In this document: positions 1 to 8,517 of the stretch, in pieces | Layout of the letters: each line of letters begins with the position of its first letter | Position numbering within the stretch: the first letter of the stretch is position 1 | Assembly (NCBI GenBank): GCA_016183815.1 | Contig: JACPDW010000007.1 | Coordinates: 62,001 to 126,000, forward strand | Reading direction: 5' to 3' | DNA length: 64,000 bases | Source: Flavobacteriia bacterium | Lineage (GTDB): Bacteria > Bacteroidota > Bacteroidia > Flavobacteriales_D > Crocinitomicaceae | The notes under the pieces: generated by a model | The model's input: the letters and a program-made list of their open reading frames with translations, nothing else | Told to the model about the DNA's origin: nothing | Database searches by the model: none | Made by a program: the position numbers and the translations under genes

Positions 1-874
1 CGAAACTACCTGTTGCATACAATTGATTTTGGTAAACGGCTAAACTTTTTACTCCTCCAAAAGCAGAATTTGGACCAGCATTATCACTTGCCATTGCAAC
101 CCAATCACTTCCACTCCATTTTGCAACAGAAGCAAAAGGAAGATTGTCTGAAAAAGCACCAACTCTACTAAAAGCACCACCAATATATAAAAATCCATTA
201 TATTCTTCTAAAGCATAAGCGGCTTGATTGGGTTGATAAGAAGATAGAGCTTCCCAGTCGTTGTTAGTATTGTTCCATTTTGCAACATATTTTCTCATAC
301 CACCACCTTCAAAAGTGCCAGCACAATATAATTCATTATTGAATTTTTTTACAGCATATACCCCTGGAAAAGAGCTTGTGCCAGCAGTTAAATTCCCTAA
401 ACCTTGCCATGTAGTTCCATTTAACTTAGCAATATATATTCCAGGACTTGTAAATAAACCACCAGCGTAAAAAGTATTGTCACTTGGATCAACATATAAA
501 GTTAAGATTGGATCCGTAAATGGTCCAACTCCTTCCCATTGGTTACCATTCCATTTTTGAAGGGTGTTTGAACCTATATTATCTAGACCAGCATATAATT
601 CATTATTATAAATAGCTAAGCATTTTGGAACAGCAGGCAGACCTGTTCCCATTGTTTCCCATGATGTTCCATTCCATTTTGCTACAAATGCAGCAGCGAG
701 CCCTGAAACACTAGAAAATTCACCTGCAACAATTATATCGCCTTCGTACTCTTCAACATCTGAAACATAAACGATTGGATTGTCATCTACTCCTTGACCT
801 AAGGATGGCAACCAAGTTTGTGAAAAACTTAAGAATGATAAACTAAAAACAAATAGTATAAATATCTTTTTCAT
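1..874 (-). CDS. Secreted repeat protein, propeller-like (partial, C-terminus outside window)
   Basis: Reading frame open from an ATG at 874 to the left edge of the window, so only the first 291 codons are seen. It begins with a signal peptide (MKKIFILFVFSLSFLSFSQ, cleavage probably after the Q-containing end). The rest is a run of similar units of about 45-60 residues with the recurring elements 'AKWNGxxW' (WNGTSW, WNGNQW, LNGTTW, WNNTNNDW, WSGSDW) alternating with 'YAGG.F' or 'YxGxF', as in delta-60/Kelch-like beta-propellers of Bacteroidota surface proteins. The T9SS sorting domain expected at the C-terminus is not in the window. A TACCTTTG box lies 17 bases before the start. The substrate or partner cannot be told from the sequence. 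Confidence 0.85.
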   Translation of the reverse strand, partial: MKKIFILFVFSLSFLSFSQTWLPSLGQGVDDNPIVYVSDVEEYEGDIIVAGEFSSVSGLAAAFVAKWNGTSWETMGTGLPAVPKCLAIYNNELYAGLDNIGSNTLQKWNGNQWEGVGPFTDPILTLYVDPSDNTFYAGGLFTSPGIYIAKLNGTTWQGLGNLTAGTSSFPGVYAVKKFNNELYCAGTFEGGGMRKYVAKWNNTNNDWEALSSYQPNQAAYALEEYNGFLYIGGAFSRVGAFSDNLPFASVAKWSGSDWVAMASDNAGPNSAFGGVKSLAVYQNQLYATGSF

Positions 875-891
875 AGTTAAAATTTTAATAA

Positions 892-899
892 CAAAGGTA
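892..899 (-). promoter_or_regulatory. -7 box for the propeller-like secreted protein
   Basis: On the minus strand this reads TACCTTTG, a full match to the Bacteroidota -7 consensus TAnnTTTG, with the gene's ATG 17 bases downstream. No convincing -33 TTG is seen at the usual spacing, so the call rests on the -7 box alone. Confidence 0.5.
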
Positions 900-932
900 T
901 ATAAAATTAATTAATATAAAAACAAAAATCCT

Positions 933-940
933 TAGCTTTG
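933..940 (+). promoter_or_regulatory. -7 box for the ferredoxin reductase gene
   Basis: TAGCTTTG matches TAnnTTTG and ends 17 bases before the ATG at 958. It is back-to-back with the divergent box at 892-899, so the short 83-base gap between the two genes holds both promoters. Confidence 0.5.
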
Positions 941-957
941 CAAAAACAATAACAAAA

Positions 958-2022
958 ATGTCAAAAGAATTTCATACTTTAAAAATAAATCAAATTGTTA
1001 GGGAAACCGAAGACAGTGTTTCTGTTCAATTTGAAATACCCAATGATTTAAAAGATAAATTTCAATTTACTTCAGGACAATACCTTACTTTTAAGTCGGA
1101 AATCAATGGAAATGAGATTAGAAGGTCTTATTCTTTATGTACTGCACCATTTGAAGAAAAGTGGAAGGTTACAGTAAAAAAAATTCAAAATGGTCTTTTT
1201 TCAACTTATGCAAATGAAAAATTAAAAATTGGTGATGTGCTTGAAGTTTCAACTCCTAATGGAAATTTTAAACACAACACACAAAACAATCCTAAAAATT
1301 ATTTATTATTCGCAGCGGGTAGTGGGATTACACCTATTATCTCCATTTTAAAAAACATTTTAAAGACAGAAACAAACAGTACCGTTTCCTTGTTTTATGG
1401 AAATCAACATTCCTCATCAGTTATTTTTAAAGAAGAATTAGAAGGGTTAAAAAATTTGTACCTAACTCGTTTTTCATTACAACATTTTTTTTCGAAAGAA
1501 GATTTAGGGAATAGTTTACAAAACGGTCGAATTGACAAAAACAAGTGCAAAGAGATTTGTAAAAAACTTATTTCCTTTGACAAAAAAGACAATATAGAAG
1601 TTTTTGTTTGTGGTTCCGAAGAAATGGTACATGACATCAAAGATTGTATGTTAGAATGGGGAGTTGATGAAAAAGCTATACATTTTGAATTGTTTGGTGT
1701 AAAAAAACAAAACAAACAAATCCCACAAGAAATTAAAAAAATCCATTCAAAAGTAAAAATCATACAAGATGGCTATTCTTATGATATTGAATTGGATTCA
1801 GATGCCGATACTATTTTAGAAGCAGGGATAAATGCTGGTGCTGACTTGCCCTATTCTTGTAAAGGAGGTGTCTGCTGTACTTGTAAAGCCAAAGTAATTG
1901 AAGGAAAAGTAAAAATGGACTTAAACTACTCTTTAGAGCCAGAAGAAACGGAAGAAGGATATATTTTAACATGCCAAGCACATCCAATTAGTGAAAACGT
2001 TGTCATTTCTTTTGACGAATAA
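958..2022 (+). CDS. PaaE-type ferredoxin-NAD(P)H reductase with C-terminal [2Fe-2S] domain
   Basis: 354 residues in the order FAD-binding domain, NAD(P)-binding domain, plant-type ferredoxin. RRSYSLC (about residues 58-64) is the flavin-binding RxYS motif; GSGITPIISI (about 121-130) is the NAD(P)-binding glycine motif; the C-terminus has the cluster ligands PYSCKGGVCCTCKA (about 298-311) and a fourth Cys in LTCQAHP. This architecture is that of PaaE/PaaK, the reductase that passes electrons to the phenylacetyl-CoA epoxidase, and of related hydroxylase reductases. No paaABCD genes lie nearby, so its oxygenase partner is not known. The next gene starts three bases after its stop and is probably co-transcribed. 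Confidence 0.9.
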   Translation: MSKEFHTLKINQIVRETEDSVSVQFEIPNDLKDKFQFTSGQYLTFKSEINGNEIRRSYSLCTAPFEEKWKVTVKKIQNGLFSTYANEKLKIGDVLEVSTPNGNFKHNTQNNPKNYLLFAAGSGITPIISILKNILKTETNSTVSLFYGNQHSSSVIFKEELEGLKNLYLTRFSLQHFFSKEDLGNSLQNGRIDKNKCKEICKKLISFDKKDNIEVFVCGSEEMVHDIKDCMLEWGVDEKAIHFELFGVKKQNKQIPQEIKKIHSKVKIIQDGYSYDIELDSDADTILEAGINAGADLPYSCKGGVCCTCKAKVIEGKVKMDLNYSLEPEETEEGYILTCQAHPISENVVISFDE

Positions 2023-2025
2023 ACA

Positions 2026-2610
2026 ATGGCAAAAAAAAATGAGATTAAGTGGATTGGTGAGAGGATTAGCTTTCTTGATGATGAATATAAAACAACCATT
2101 GTCATAAGACCTAATTTATCTCCCTGGATTAAAGCTGTTTATGGTGCATGGATATCTATGTGGATAACAATAGGGATTGTCGTTTTTTATTTTGTTTTTT
2201 CACAAACTTTGACTAATAAAGAACAGATAATATTATTCGTATTTTTATCTTTCTGGAGTTATTATGCTTATCGAGTAGGCAAACAGTTTTTATGGATTAT
2301 GTGGGGACAAGAAAGATTTAAAATTAACGAAAGTGCTTTTTCTATTAAAAAAAGTTATTTTAATTATGGTAAAGCACAATCCTATTTATTACAAAACATT
2401 AACAAACTAAGGGGAGTTGATATAAAAGAAAATTCTTTACAATCTGTTTGGGAGTCCTCTCCTTGGATAGGAGGTGGCGAACGTTTTGAATTTGATTATT
2501 TAGGAAAAGTAGTTCGTTTTGGTAGAAAATTAAATTCTAAGGAACAACATTTACTATTTCAAGTCATAACTAAAAGAATCCAAGATAATTTAAGAAAAAA
2601 CAGCAAATAA
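2026..2610 (+). CDS. Membrane protein of unknown function, downstream of the ferredoxin reductase
   Basis: 194 residues, not recognised. Two hydrophobic stretches at about residues 36-60 and 67-90 are probable transmembrane helices separated by a very short turn, leaving a cytoplasmic C-terminal part of about 100 residues. That part (from WESSPWIGGGERFEFDYLGK) resembles the bacterial PH-like domains found behind two-helix hairpins, but I cannot confirm this by eye. It begins three bases after the reductase stop, so the two genes are very likely one operon. Confidence 0.8.
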   Translation: MAKKNEIKWIGERISFLDDEYKTTIVIRPNLSPWIKAVYGAWISMWITIGIVVFYFVFSQTLTNKEQIILFVFLSFWSYYAYRVGKQFLWIMWGQERFKINESAFSIKKSYFNYGKAQSYLLQNINKLRGVDIKENSLQSVWESSPWIGGGERFEFDYLGKVVRFGRKLNSKEQHLLFQVITKRIQDNLRKNSK

Positions 2611-2628
2611 TCTAAAAAAATTTATCTT

Positions 2629-2880
2629 TTATTTTTTCCACAATTCTTTCAGAAATAAATTTTCATTTCCAGAAACAATAGCTTGATAATTAATTTCTTT
2701 TTCAATATCCACCATTAATGCTTTAATAGACTGATTGTCAGACTGATTAAGAATGTTTCTTAATTCATTATGTTTCTTTTTCAACTCAATCGCTTTTTTC
2801 ATTCTTTCTGAATATTCAGATTGACAAGATTGGATTCCTAATGTTATTAGAGCGAGTCCTATGAATAATAATCTTTTCAT
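2629..2880 (-). CDS. Small lipoprotein of unknown function
   Basis: 83 residues. The start MKRLLFIGLALITLGIQSCQS is a lipoprotein signal peptide with a lipobox ending at Cys19. The mature part is very charged and predicted helical (KKAIELKKKHNELRNILNQ...), possibly a short coiled coil. No family recognised. A promoter-like TTACTTTG lies exactly four bases before the ATG with a TTTG 20 bases further upstream, so the mRNA may have almost no leader. It converges with the gene on the other strand 18 bases away. Confidence 0.7.
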   Translation of the reverse strand: MKRLLFIGLALITLGIQSCQSEYSERMKKAIELKKKHNELRNILNQSDNQSIKALMVDIEKEINYQAIVSGNENLFLKELWKK

Positions 2881-2881
2881 A

Positions 2882-3043
2882 TTACAAAGTAACGGCGGAA
2901 ATTTTGTTTACACAAATTATTTGTTTTTTATAAACATTGATTTGTTCATTTGTAGCACGTAAATAATCAATGAATGTTAAAAACTTAGATTTTTTTAGTG
3001 TTTCTAGTGCTTTTTGAAGATAATTTTTGTTAATAAGTCGCAT
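2882..3043 (-). CDS. Possible 53-residue small ORF just upstream of the lipoprotein (weak)
   Basis: An ATG at 3043 opens a 53-codon frame (MRLINKNYLQKALETLKKSK...) whose TAA lies one base before the ATG of the lipoprotein, a spacing typical of translational coupling. Against it: the last part of the frame overlaps what looks like the lipoprotein's own promoter, the product matches nothing I know, and a frame of this length arises readily by chance. Kept only because the junction is so tight. Confidence 0.22.
   Translation of the reverse strand: MRLINKNYLQKALETLKKSKFLTFIDYLRATNEQINVYKKQIICVNKISAVTL
2885..2916 (-). promoter_or_regulatory. Promoter of the small lipoprotein
   Basis: On the minus strand TTTG (2916-2913), 20 bases, then TTACTTTG (2892-2885), close to the consensus TTTG / TAnnTTTG (the first two positions are TT rather than TA). 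The box ends four bases before ATG, the same distance as at two other genes in this window. Confidence 0.45.
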
Positions 3044-3089
3044 TGTTTCATTTTGAATAGTAACTTTAACATCTTAAATTTTAGCTAAA

Positions 3090-4097
3090 ATGATATTAGT
3101 AACAGGTGCTACTGGTTTGCTTGGAAGTAATTTATGTTTAGAATTAGTTTTAACAAACAACAACATATTAGCAACTTATCATAGTGAAGCTAAAATTGAC
3201 AAAGTAAAAAAACTATTCAAATGGCGATTTGAAGAAGAATGGGAACATTATTTTAACAAGTTAAATTGGGAAAAACTAGATGTTTTAGACATATATAATG
3301 TCGAAAAAACGATAAAAAAAGTCGATTATGTCTATCATTGTGCGGCTTTAGTTTCTTTTCATAAAAGAGATTTTTCAGCTTTAATGAAGGTTAATGCTCA
3401 AGGAACTTCTAATATTGTAAATGCTTGTTTAAAATTTAATGTAAAAAAATTGCTTCATGTTTCCTCTACTTCTGCAGTTGGTAAAGTTTTAAATCATACT
3501 GTTTCTTATGTAGCAGAGAAAAATAAATGGGAAAACAGTAAAAACGTAAGTGGATATGGAATTTCTAAATACACAGCTGAAAAAGAAGTATGGAGATCTA
3601 TAGAAGAGGGTTTAAATGCAGTAATAATTAACCCAAGTATTATTTTTGGACCTGGTTCGTGGGAGGAAAGTTCATTGAGTATTTTTAGACAAATAGAAAA
3701 AGGATTGTCCTTTTATACAGAAGGAGAAAATGCTTTTGTCTCAGTAAAAGATGTAGTTGACGCTATGATTTTTTTAATGGAAAATGATTTTAAAAGTGAA
3801 CGTTATTTATGTACAGGTAATAATGTGTCTTTTAAAGAACTGTTTTCACTTATAGCAAAAAAATTAAACAAAAAAGAACCAAGATGGAAAGCCAGCAGAT
3901 GGATGATTGAATTGGCATGGAAAATTGCTTATTTAAAAGTGTTATTTGGGGAAAAACCAAACATTACTAAAGAAACTGCACATTCATCATACGAAAAAAC
4001 TATTTATTCTTCAGAAAAGTTAAAATCCATTTATGGAAAAGAATTCCTTTCATTAGAAGAAACGATAGATTATACAGTAACTGGCAGAATTGTTTAA
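3090..4097 (+). CDS. NAD-dependent epimerase/dehydratase (extended SDR)
   Basis: 335 residues. The N-terminus ILVTGATGLLGSNL carries the extended-SDR nucleotide motif TGxxGxxG (residues 5-12); DVLDIYNVEKTI gives the acidic turn; SSTSAVG is the catalytic Ser region and YGISKYTAE (YxxxK) supplies the Tyr/Lys pair. The family includes UDP-sugar epimerases, dihydroflavonol reductase-like and 3-beta-HSD-like enzymes; the C-terminal half favours the dihydroflavonol-reductase-like group, but the substrate cannot be read. It stands alone, with no sugar genes next to it. Start chosen at the ATG directly before the first beta strand. Confidence 0.88.
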   Translation: MILVTGATGLLGSNLCLELVLTNNNILATYHSEAKIDKVKKLFKWRFEEEWEHYFNKLNWEKLDVLDIYNVEKTIKKVDYVYHCAALVSFHKRDFSALMKVNAQGTSNIVNACLKFNVKKLLHVSSTSAVGKVLNHTVSYVAEKNKWENSKNVSGYGISKYTAEKEVWRSIEEGLNAVIINPSIIFGPGSWEESSLSIFRQIEKGLSFYTEGENAFVSVKDVVDAMIFLMENDFKSERYLCTGNNVSFKELFSLIAKKLNKKEPRWKASRWMIELAWKIAYLKVLFGEKPNITKETAHSSYEKTIYSSEKLKSIYGKEFLSLEETIDYTVTGRIV

Positions 4098-4280
4098 TTT
4101 AAAATAAAAATGTTAATTGAAATTACAGTTTTGAACATTGAATTATGAGTTTTATTCATTTACTTTAAATTGAATTTAAAACAATACTACCTTTATTTTA
4201 TAGATTTAGAAGTTTTGCATTTGACATTAGACTATGAAAAATATTAGATTTGAAAAAATCTAGTTTATTTAACAATTTTT

Positions 4281-4309
4281 AAACCTCTTTTATAGAGGTT
4301 TATTTTTTT
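4281..4309 (+). terminator. Intrinsic terminator upstream of def
   Basis: AAACCTCT (4281-4288), a 5-base loop, and AGAGGTTT (4294-4301) form an 8-bp stem followed by A and seven T residues. It lies 180 bases after the epimerase stop and just ahead of the def promoter, so it either ends a long epimerase 3' end or a separate short transcript. Confidence 0.6.
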
Positions 4310-4340
4310 GTCACAACTTTCACTATTGTTATTAATTTTG
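4307..4340 (+). promoter_or_regulatory. Promoter of def
   Basis: TTTG at 4307-4310 and TAATTTTG at 4333-4340, spacer 22 bases, match the Bacteroidota -33/-7 pair. The -33 element overlaps the T-run of the preceding terminator. The expected start of transcription is a few bases before the ATG at 4356, which decides between that ATG and the longer frame from a TTG at 4308. Confidence 0.55.
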
Positions 4341-4355
4341 CATAAAAATTTTAAC

Positions 4356-4949
4356 ATGATTTTACCAATCATAGCTTTTGGTGATCCTATTTTAAAAAAA
4401 AAGGCAGAAAAAATTGAAGCGTCCTATCCAAAAATAAAGGAATTAATCAATAACATGTATGAAACGATGTATAATGCCTCTGGAGTAGGATTAGCTGCAC
4501 CTCAAATAGGATTATCTATTCGATTGTTTATAACCGATGGTTCGCCGTTTGCAGAAGTAGAAGAAGGTGAAGTAATTGACCCAAAAGCAATTGGAATGGA
4601 AAATTTTAAAAAAGTTTTTATTAATCCTGAAATTCTAAAAGAAGAGGGTGAGGAATGGTCTTTTGCTGAGGGTTGTTTAAGTATTCCTAAAATTAGAGAG
4701 GAAGTTTTAAGAAAAGAAAAAATCCTTATTAGATATTACAATGAGGAGTTTGCCTTGTGTGAAGAAGAATTTGACGGCTATTCAGCTCGAATTATTCAAC
4801 ATGAATATGATCATTTAAATGGTGTGTTATTTACAGACTATTTATCTGGTTTAAAAAGAAAATTATTATCGAAAAAATTGTTGTCTATTTCAAAAGGTGA
4901 TATTAAAGTAGATTATAAGATGAAATTTCCTATATTAAAAAAGAAATAA
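4356..4949 (+). CDS. def: Peptide deformylase
   Basis: 197 residues from the ATG at 4356. Removes the N-formyl group from nascent proteins using a divalent metal. All three family motifs are present: GVGLAAPQIG (motif 1), EGCLSIP (motif 2, the Cys ligand) and QHEYDHLNGVLF (motif 3, HExxH with two His ligands and the catalytic Glu). An upstream TTG at 4308 would add 16 residues, but the -7 box lies within that extension and family proteins begin at MILPIIAFGDP. Its stop overlaps the next ATG by one base (TAATG). Confidence 0.97.
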   Translation: MILPIIAFGDPILKKKAEKIEASYPKIKELINNMYETMYNASGVGLAAPQIGLSIRLFITDGSPFAEVEEGEVIDPKAIGMENFKKVFINPEILKEEGEEWSFAEGCLSIPKIREEVLRKEKILIRYYNEEFALCEEEFDGYSARIIQHEYDHLNGVLFTDYLSGLKRKLLSKKLLSISKGDIKVDYKMKFPILKKK

Positions 4950-5527
4950 TGAAAAATCAATTTGTTCTCAACTGCTTAACCTTCACAGGACTACTCTTAT
5001 TATTTTCATGTAATAATGATAATAAATTGGACAAAAAGAAAGTAAAAATAATCACGCCATCTTCTATAAAAACAGACATAAAAAGTACCGACGACACTTT
5101 GCAACATTATTATAAATTGTTGATGGAGAACAAAATTGAGCAGATACATCCAAATCATTTTATAAATGCTACTCAAAATTATCTTCTTTTTTATAGGAAA
5201 TATCCAAATGATAGTTTTGCTCCAGTTTGTTTAGATAAAGCACAACAACTTTATACACAACAAAAAAAATACGCTTTGGCACTTAAATATACGGACACTT
5301 TACTTAAACATTATCCTAATTATAAAGACAATCCAACATTGTTAGTTAATGCCGGTTCAATTTGTGATGCCATTTTAAACGATAGAAAAAAGACACAATA
5401 TTATTATCAAAAACTTATCACTCAATATCCTTCCATTGATAAAGAAACAAAGGAAATGGTCGAATTTAGATTAAAACACATTGATTTGAGTTTTGATGAG
5501 ATGATTAAGCTTCAAAGTAAAAAATAA
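4949..5527 (+). CDS. TPR-like lipoprotein
   Basis: 192 residues. A lipoprotein signal ends at the lipobox LLFSC (Cys21). After a charged linker the rest is helical, with tetratricopeptide-like pairs: NATQNYLLFYRKYPND, CLDKAQQLYTQQKKYALALKYTDTLLKHYPNY, and KKTQYYYQKLITQYPS, each with the large/small pattern and the 'YP' ending common in outer-membrane TPR lipoproteins such as the BamD type. It is one base overlapped with def, so probably translated from the same message. Specific role unknown. Confidence 0.8.
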   Translation: MKNQFVLNCLTFTGLLLLFSCNNDNKLDKKKVKIITPSSIKTDIKSTDDTLQHYYKLLMENKIEQIHPNHFINATQNYLLFYRKYPNDSFAPVCLDKAQQLYTQQKKYALALKYTDTLLKHYPNYKDNPTLLVNAGSICDAILNDRKKTQYYYQKLITQYPSIDKETKEMVEFRLKHIDLSFDEMIKLQSKK

Positions 5528-5550
5528 TTTTATTTCTGTTAGTATTCAAA

Positions 5551-6078
5551 ATGGAACATAAAATAACTCTTAGACCTTGGAGAAAAAGCGATTTCTCTAC
5601 TCTTGCAGACTTAGCAAACAATCCATCAATTGCAAAAAATTTGACCGACAAATTTCCTCAACCCTATACAGAAAAAGATGCAAAAGATTTTATTAAAAAA
5701 GCATCTATCATTGTTCCTTGTACTCGTTTTGCAATTTTTTATAATGAAACTCTGGCTGGAAGTATAGGCGTTTACCCATTAGAAGATATAAACAGATTAA
5801 ATGCTGAACTTGGTTATTGGATTGGAGAAGCATTTTGGGGTAAGGGGATTATTACCAAAGCAATTGCTTATATGCTCGATTATGTTTTTGAAATTTTACC
5901 TATCGATCGGGTTTTTGCTAGACCTTTTCCTCATAATACAGCTTCTATTAAAGCATTAGAAAAAAATGGGTTTGTTTTGGAAGCAACTATTAAAGAAGGT
6001 TTGGTAAAGAATAATAAAAAAATGGATGAACTAATTTATAGTATAAATAAATCGAAAAGAGCAATAAAGAAGATTTGA
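5551..6078 (+). CDS. GNAT family N-acetyltransferase (RimJ/RimL type)
   Basis: 175 residues. The start ITLRPWRKSDFSTLADLANNPSIAKNLTD is the usual opening of the RimJ/RimL-like acetyltransferase_3 group. 'AELGYWIGEAFWGKGIITKAI' (about 92-112) carries the acetyl-CoA pyrophosphate-binding RGxG-like turn (here GKGI), and NTASIKALEKNGFVLEATIKEG is the conserved C-terminal motif B. Acetyl-CoA is the donor; the acceptor (a ribosomal protein N-terminus, an amino acid or a drug) cannot be told. The gene begins 23 bases after the TPR lipoprotein. Confidence 0.9.
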   Translation: MEHKITLRPWRKSDFSTLADLANNPSIAKNLTDKFPQPYTEKDAKDFIKKASIIVPCTRFAIFYNETLAGSIGVYPLEDINRLNAELGYWIGEAFWGKGIITKAIAYMLDYVFEILPIDRVFARPFPHNTASIKALEKNGFVLEATIKEGLVKNNKKMDELIYSINKSKRAIKKI

Positions 6079-6107
6079 AATACTATTTATTAACCTGAGT
6101 TCGATTA

Positions 6108-8456
6108 TTACCTCAGCAAATTGACATGACCAACAAATACTTTTTCTTCAAGTGAAGGAATAACATAACGAATTCTATATGTATAGGTTCCATCTGGACA
6201 GGGTTTTTCATTAAAATTGCCATCCCAAGAAAAACGATTTTGATTTTCAACATGAAAAATTAATTCACCCCAACGATTAAAAAGTTCAAATTCTCTTACA
6301 TCAATATTAGTTAAATATCCAAAAAACTCATTGTTAAATCTGTTTCCATCTGGTGTAAAGGTATTGGGAAAATACATTAAATAACCAACATTAATAGGTT
6401 TTGTGACGGTGTCTTTACAACCTAACTCGTCCTCAATTATTAAAGTGACATTATAAGTGCCTACTTCATTAAATTGAATAATAGGATTTTTTTCTTCCGA
6501 ACTTATTCCGTTATCAAAATTCCAAAAATAAGATATTGCATTGTTAGAATTGTCAAAAAAATGAATGTTTTGATTAATATCTAAAGACGCTGTATTATAA
6601 CTAAAATCTGCAAGAGGTTTAAAAACAGTTACCGTGCTTCCGATAGGAACAAAATAACTTTGGCATTCATCAGAAATTTCAACTATAAAAGTTGTAGTAT
6701 AAGGTGGAGCAACGACAACTGTGGGGCTTGTATCACCAGAATGAGGCCAAAAATATGAGTATTCACCAAGCCCTAGAGTTGCTGAAGCGGTAATTGAGGT
6801 TGTATCATAAGGACATATTGGTGAAGGTGTTGTAATAGAGGGAATTAACATTGGTGTTTCCACAATAAATTCAAAATCTAAACTGGTTTGTAAACCACAC
6901 ATATCGTTTACAATTAAAGTATAAGTGCTTGTTTGTAATGGACTTAAAGTGATAGTATCTCCATTTCCAATTGGAGCATTATTATATCGCCAAAAAAATG
7001 TATAGGGTGGTGTTCCTCCAATCGCGTTTGCTGTAAAAAAATGAGGAGTATTAGGACACAACACCGAAACCACATCAAAGGGTATAATTTCAAGAGGTGG
7101 AATGTCGGCCACAAAAATTTCTGCATCATCATCGTCTGTAGAATTCAGACAAGCATCCGTAACAGAAACAGAAAATACTTGTGTACTCGGTGGGCTTACA
7201 AAAATCGAAGAAGTGCTCTGTCCTGTACTCCAAGAATAAACATAAGGTTCAAGACCCCCTGTTACAATTGGAACTAACTCTTTAGTTTCTCCAGGGCCAC
7301 AAAGAAGCGAATCAGGAGGTAAAATTACATTAACAGGATTAACATTTCTTATTGTTAAAGAAATGGTTTCTGGAGCGGGTTCAAGACATTCATTGATTAA
7401 CATTAAAATAATTTGAATGGTTTCATCTCCTTCATTTAATCCATCAGCAAAAATATCAAAGGAAAAATCAAAAGAATTCTGTCCAGGATTAAATGTTATC
7501 TGATTAGGTATATCACCATAATCAATTCCTTCTGAAGCAGAGCCACTTATTTGAATAGGAAAACTAATAGATGAAGAAACATCTTCTCTTTCAACATGAA
7601 CATTTACAGATGTACATCCTTCAGCTACGATATCGTTTGATCCAAAATGTATTGGATTTATGCTATATGAACTGGTATATGGAGCGTTTGATTCAAGACT
7701 TTGAGCTTCTAAAAATATTCCTGAGTCTAAAATTCCATCACCTACATCAGCAATAGCAATCTTTAAGTGATACGTTTTTCCACATTGAACAGTAGAAGAG
7801 GCAGTTAAAACTTTTGTAAAACCATCATACTGAATATAATTTGTGCTAGAATTATAAGGTGCTTGACTTCCATCACCATTGTCCACATAATAGAAACTAT
7901 TTGATGTGGTATTAACGTTGTTAATTGAAACGACTGTTCCATTTGGCAATTTAGCGATATTTTGTGAACCAGTTATTCCTGGACCACTAATATATAACGC
8001 AAACACATCATTAAATTCAGTACCAACGTATTCAAGATATTCTTCAGAGGCAAAAACATATTTAAAAGAGACAAAATCACCAACTGAAACAAAATCAAAT
8101 TCTAATACTGAGGCATCAAAAGTACTTGTTCCAACTAAATTTGTCAATTGAGTATTTCCTGCTAATCCATTGTCAACACCAGATCCAGCACTATTATTTG
8201 GACCTAAAGGTCCATTTGGGTTTCCTAAAATTGTACCAGTTGTAATTACAATTCCTTCATTTATACCAAGATTAGTTCCATAAGCAGTAAAATGACCAAT
8301 TGCTTGAGAAGAACCAGTAAAATTAACATTACTTATTTCAACGCCTTCACCTAAGAGCACATTTTGTACCATTGCTTGAGGTGACGAAACTGTGGTTACC
8401 AATTGAGCATTTGAGAAAAAACAAATAAAAAAAGATATGTAAAAAACGACTTTCAC
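6108..8456 (-). CDS. Large secreted protein: choice-of-anchor L domain, PKD domain, T9SS type B sorting domain
   Basis: 782 residues from a GTG start. After a signal peptide (KVVFYISFFICFFSNAQ) the first 240 residues are a choice-of-anchor L domain: 'VNFTGSSQAIGHFTAYGTNLGI..GIVITTG', 'GSGVDNGLAGNTQL' and 'FKYVFASEEYLEYVGTEFNDVFALYISGPG'. Calx-beta-like and Ig-like stretches follow (GETKELVPIVTGGLEPYVYSW, IGGTPPYTFFWRYN). A PKD domain (about 612-690, SYFWNFDNG...GTYNVTLIIED) precedes the gliding-motility-associated C-terminal domain (YFPNTFTPDG..., ELFNRWGELIF, WDG, CPDGTYTYRIRY), which directs export by the type IX system. Probable surface adhesin or matrix protein; ligand unknown. Confidence 0.93.
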   Translation of the reverse strand: MKVVFYISFFICFFSNAQLVTTVSSPQAMVQNVLLGEGVEISNVNFTGSSQAIGHFTAYGTNLGINEGIVITTGTILGNPNGPLGPNNSAGSGVDNGLAGNTQLTNLVGTSTFDASVLEFDFVSVGDFVSFKYVFASEEYLEYVGTEFNDVFALYISGPGITGSQNIAKLPNGTVVSINNVNTTSNSFYYVDNGDGSQAPYNSSTNYIQYDGFTKVLTASSTVQCGKTYHLKIAIADVGDGILDSGIFLEAQSLESNAPYTSSYSINPIHFGSNDIVAEGCTSVNVHVEREDVSSSISFPIQISGSASEGIDYGDIPNQITFNPGQNSFDFSFDIFADGLNEGDETIQIILMLINECLEPAPETISLTIRNVNPVNVILPPDSLLCGPGETKELVPIVTGGLEPYVYSWSTGQSTSSIFVSPPSTQVFSVSVTDACLNSTDDDDAEIFVADIPPLEIIPFDVVSVLCPNTPHFFTANAIGGTPPYTFFWRYNNAPIGNGDTITLSPLQTSTYTLIVNDMCGLQTSLDFEFIVETPMLIPSITTPSPICPYDTTSITASATLGLGEYSYFWPHSGDTSPTVVVAPPYTTTFIVEISDECQSYFVPIGSTVTVFKPLADFSYNTASLDINQNIHFFDNSNNAISYFWNFDNGISSEEKNPIIQFNEVGTYNVTLIIEDELGCKDTVTKPINVGYLMYFPNTFTPDGNRFNNEFFGYLTNIDVREFELFNRWGELIFHVENQNRFSWDGNFNEKPCPDGTYTYRIRYVIPSLEEKVFVGHVNLLR

Positions 8457-8517
8457 TCCACTAATATAACGAAAAAAAAGAATTAAAGTTGTTTTTTCAA
8501 TAAAATTTAACTATTTT

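Noticed and set aside
1404-1763. Minus-strand 119-codon frame inside the ferredoxin reductase gene
   Set aside because: Antisense to a gene with intact FAD, NAD and iron-sulphur motifs; product has no recognisable domain.
6088-6115. CTGAG...CTCAG dyad between the acetyltransferase and the T9SS protein
   Set aside because: Five-base arms with a 12-base loop and no T-run.
7041-8151. Several plus-strand frames of 60-80 codons within the choice-of-anchor protein
   Set aside because: They lie antisense to a clear long gene with domain signatures, have no signals of their own, and their products are low-complexity.
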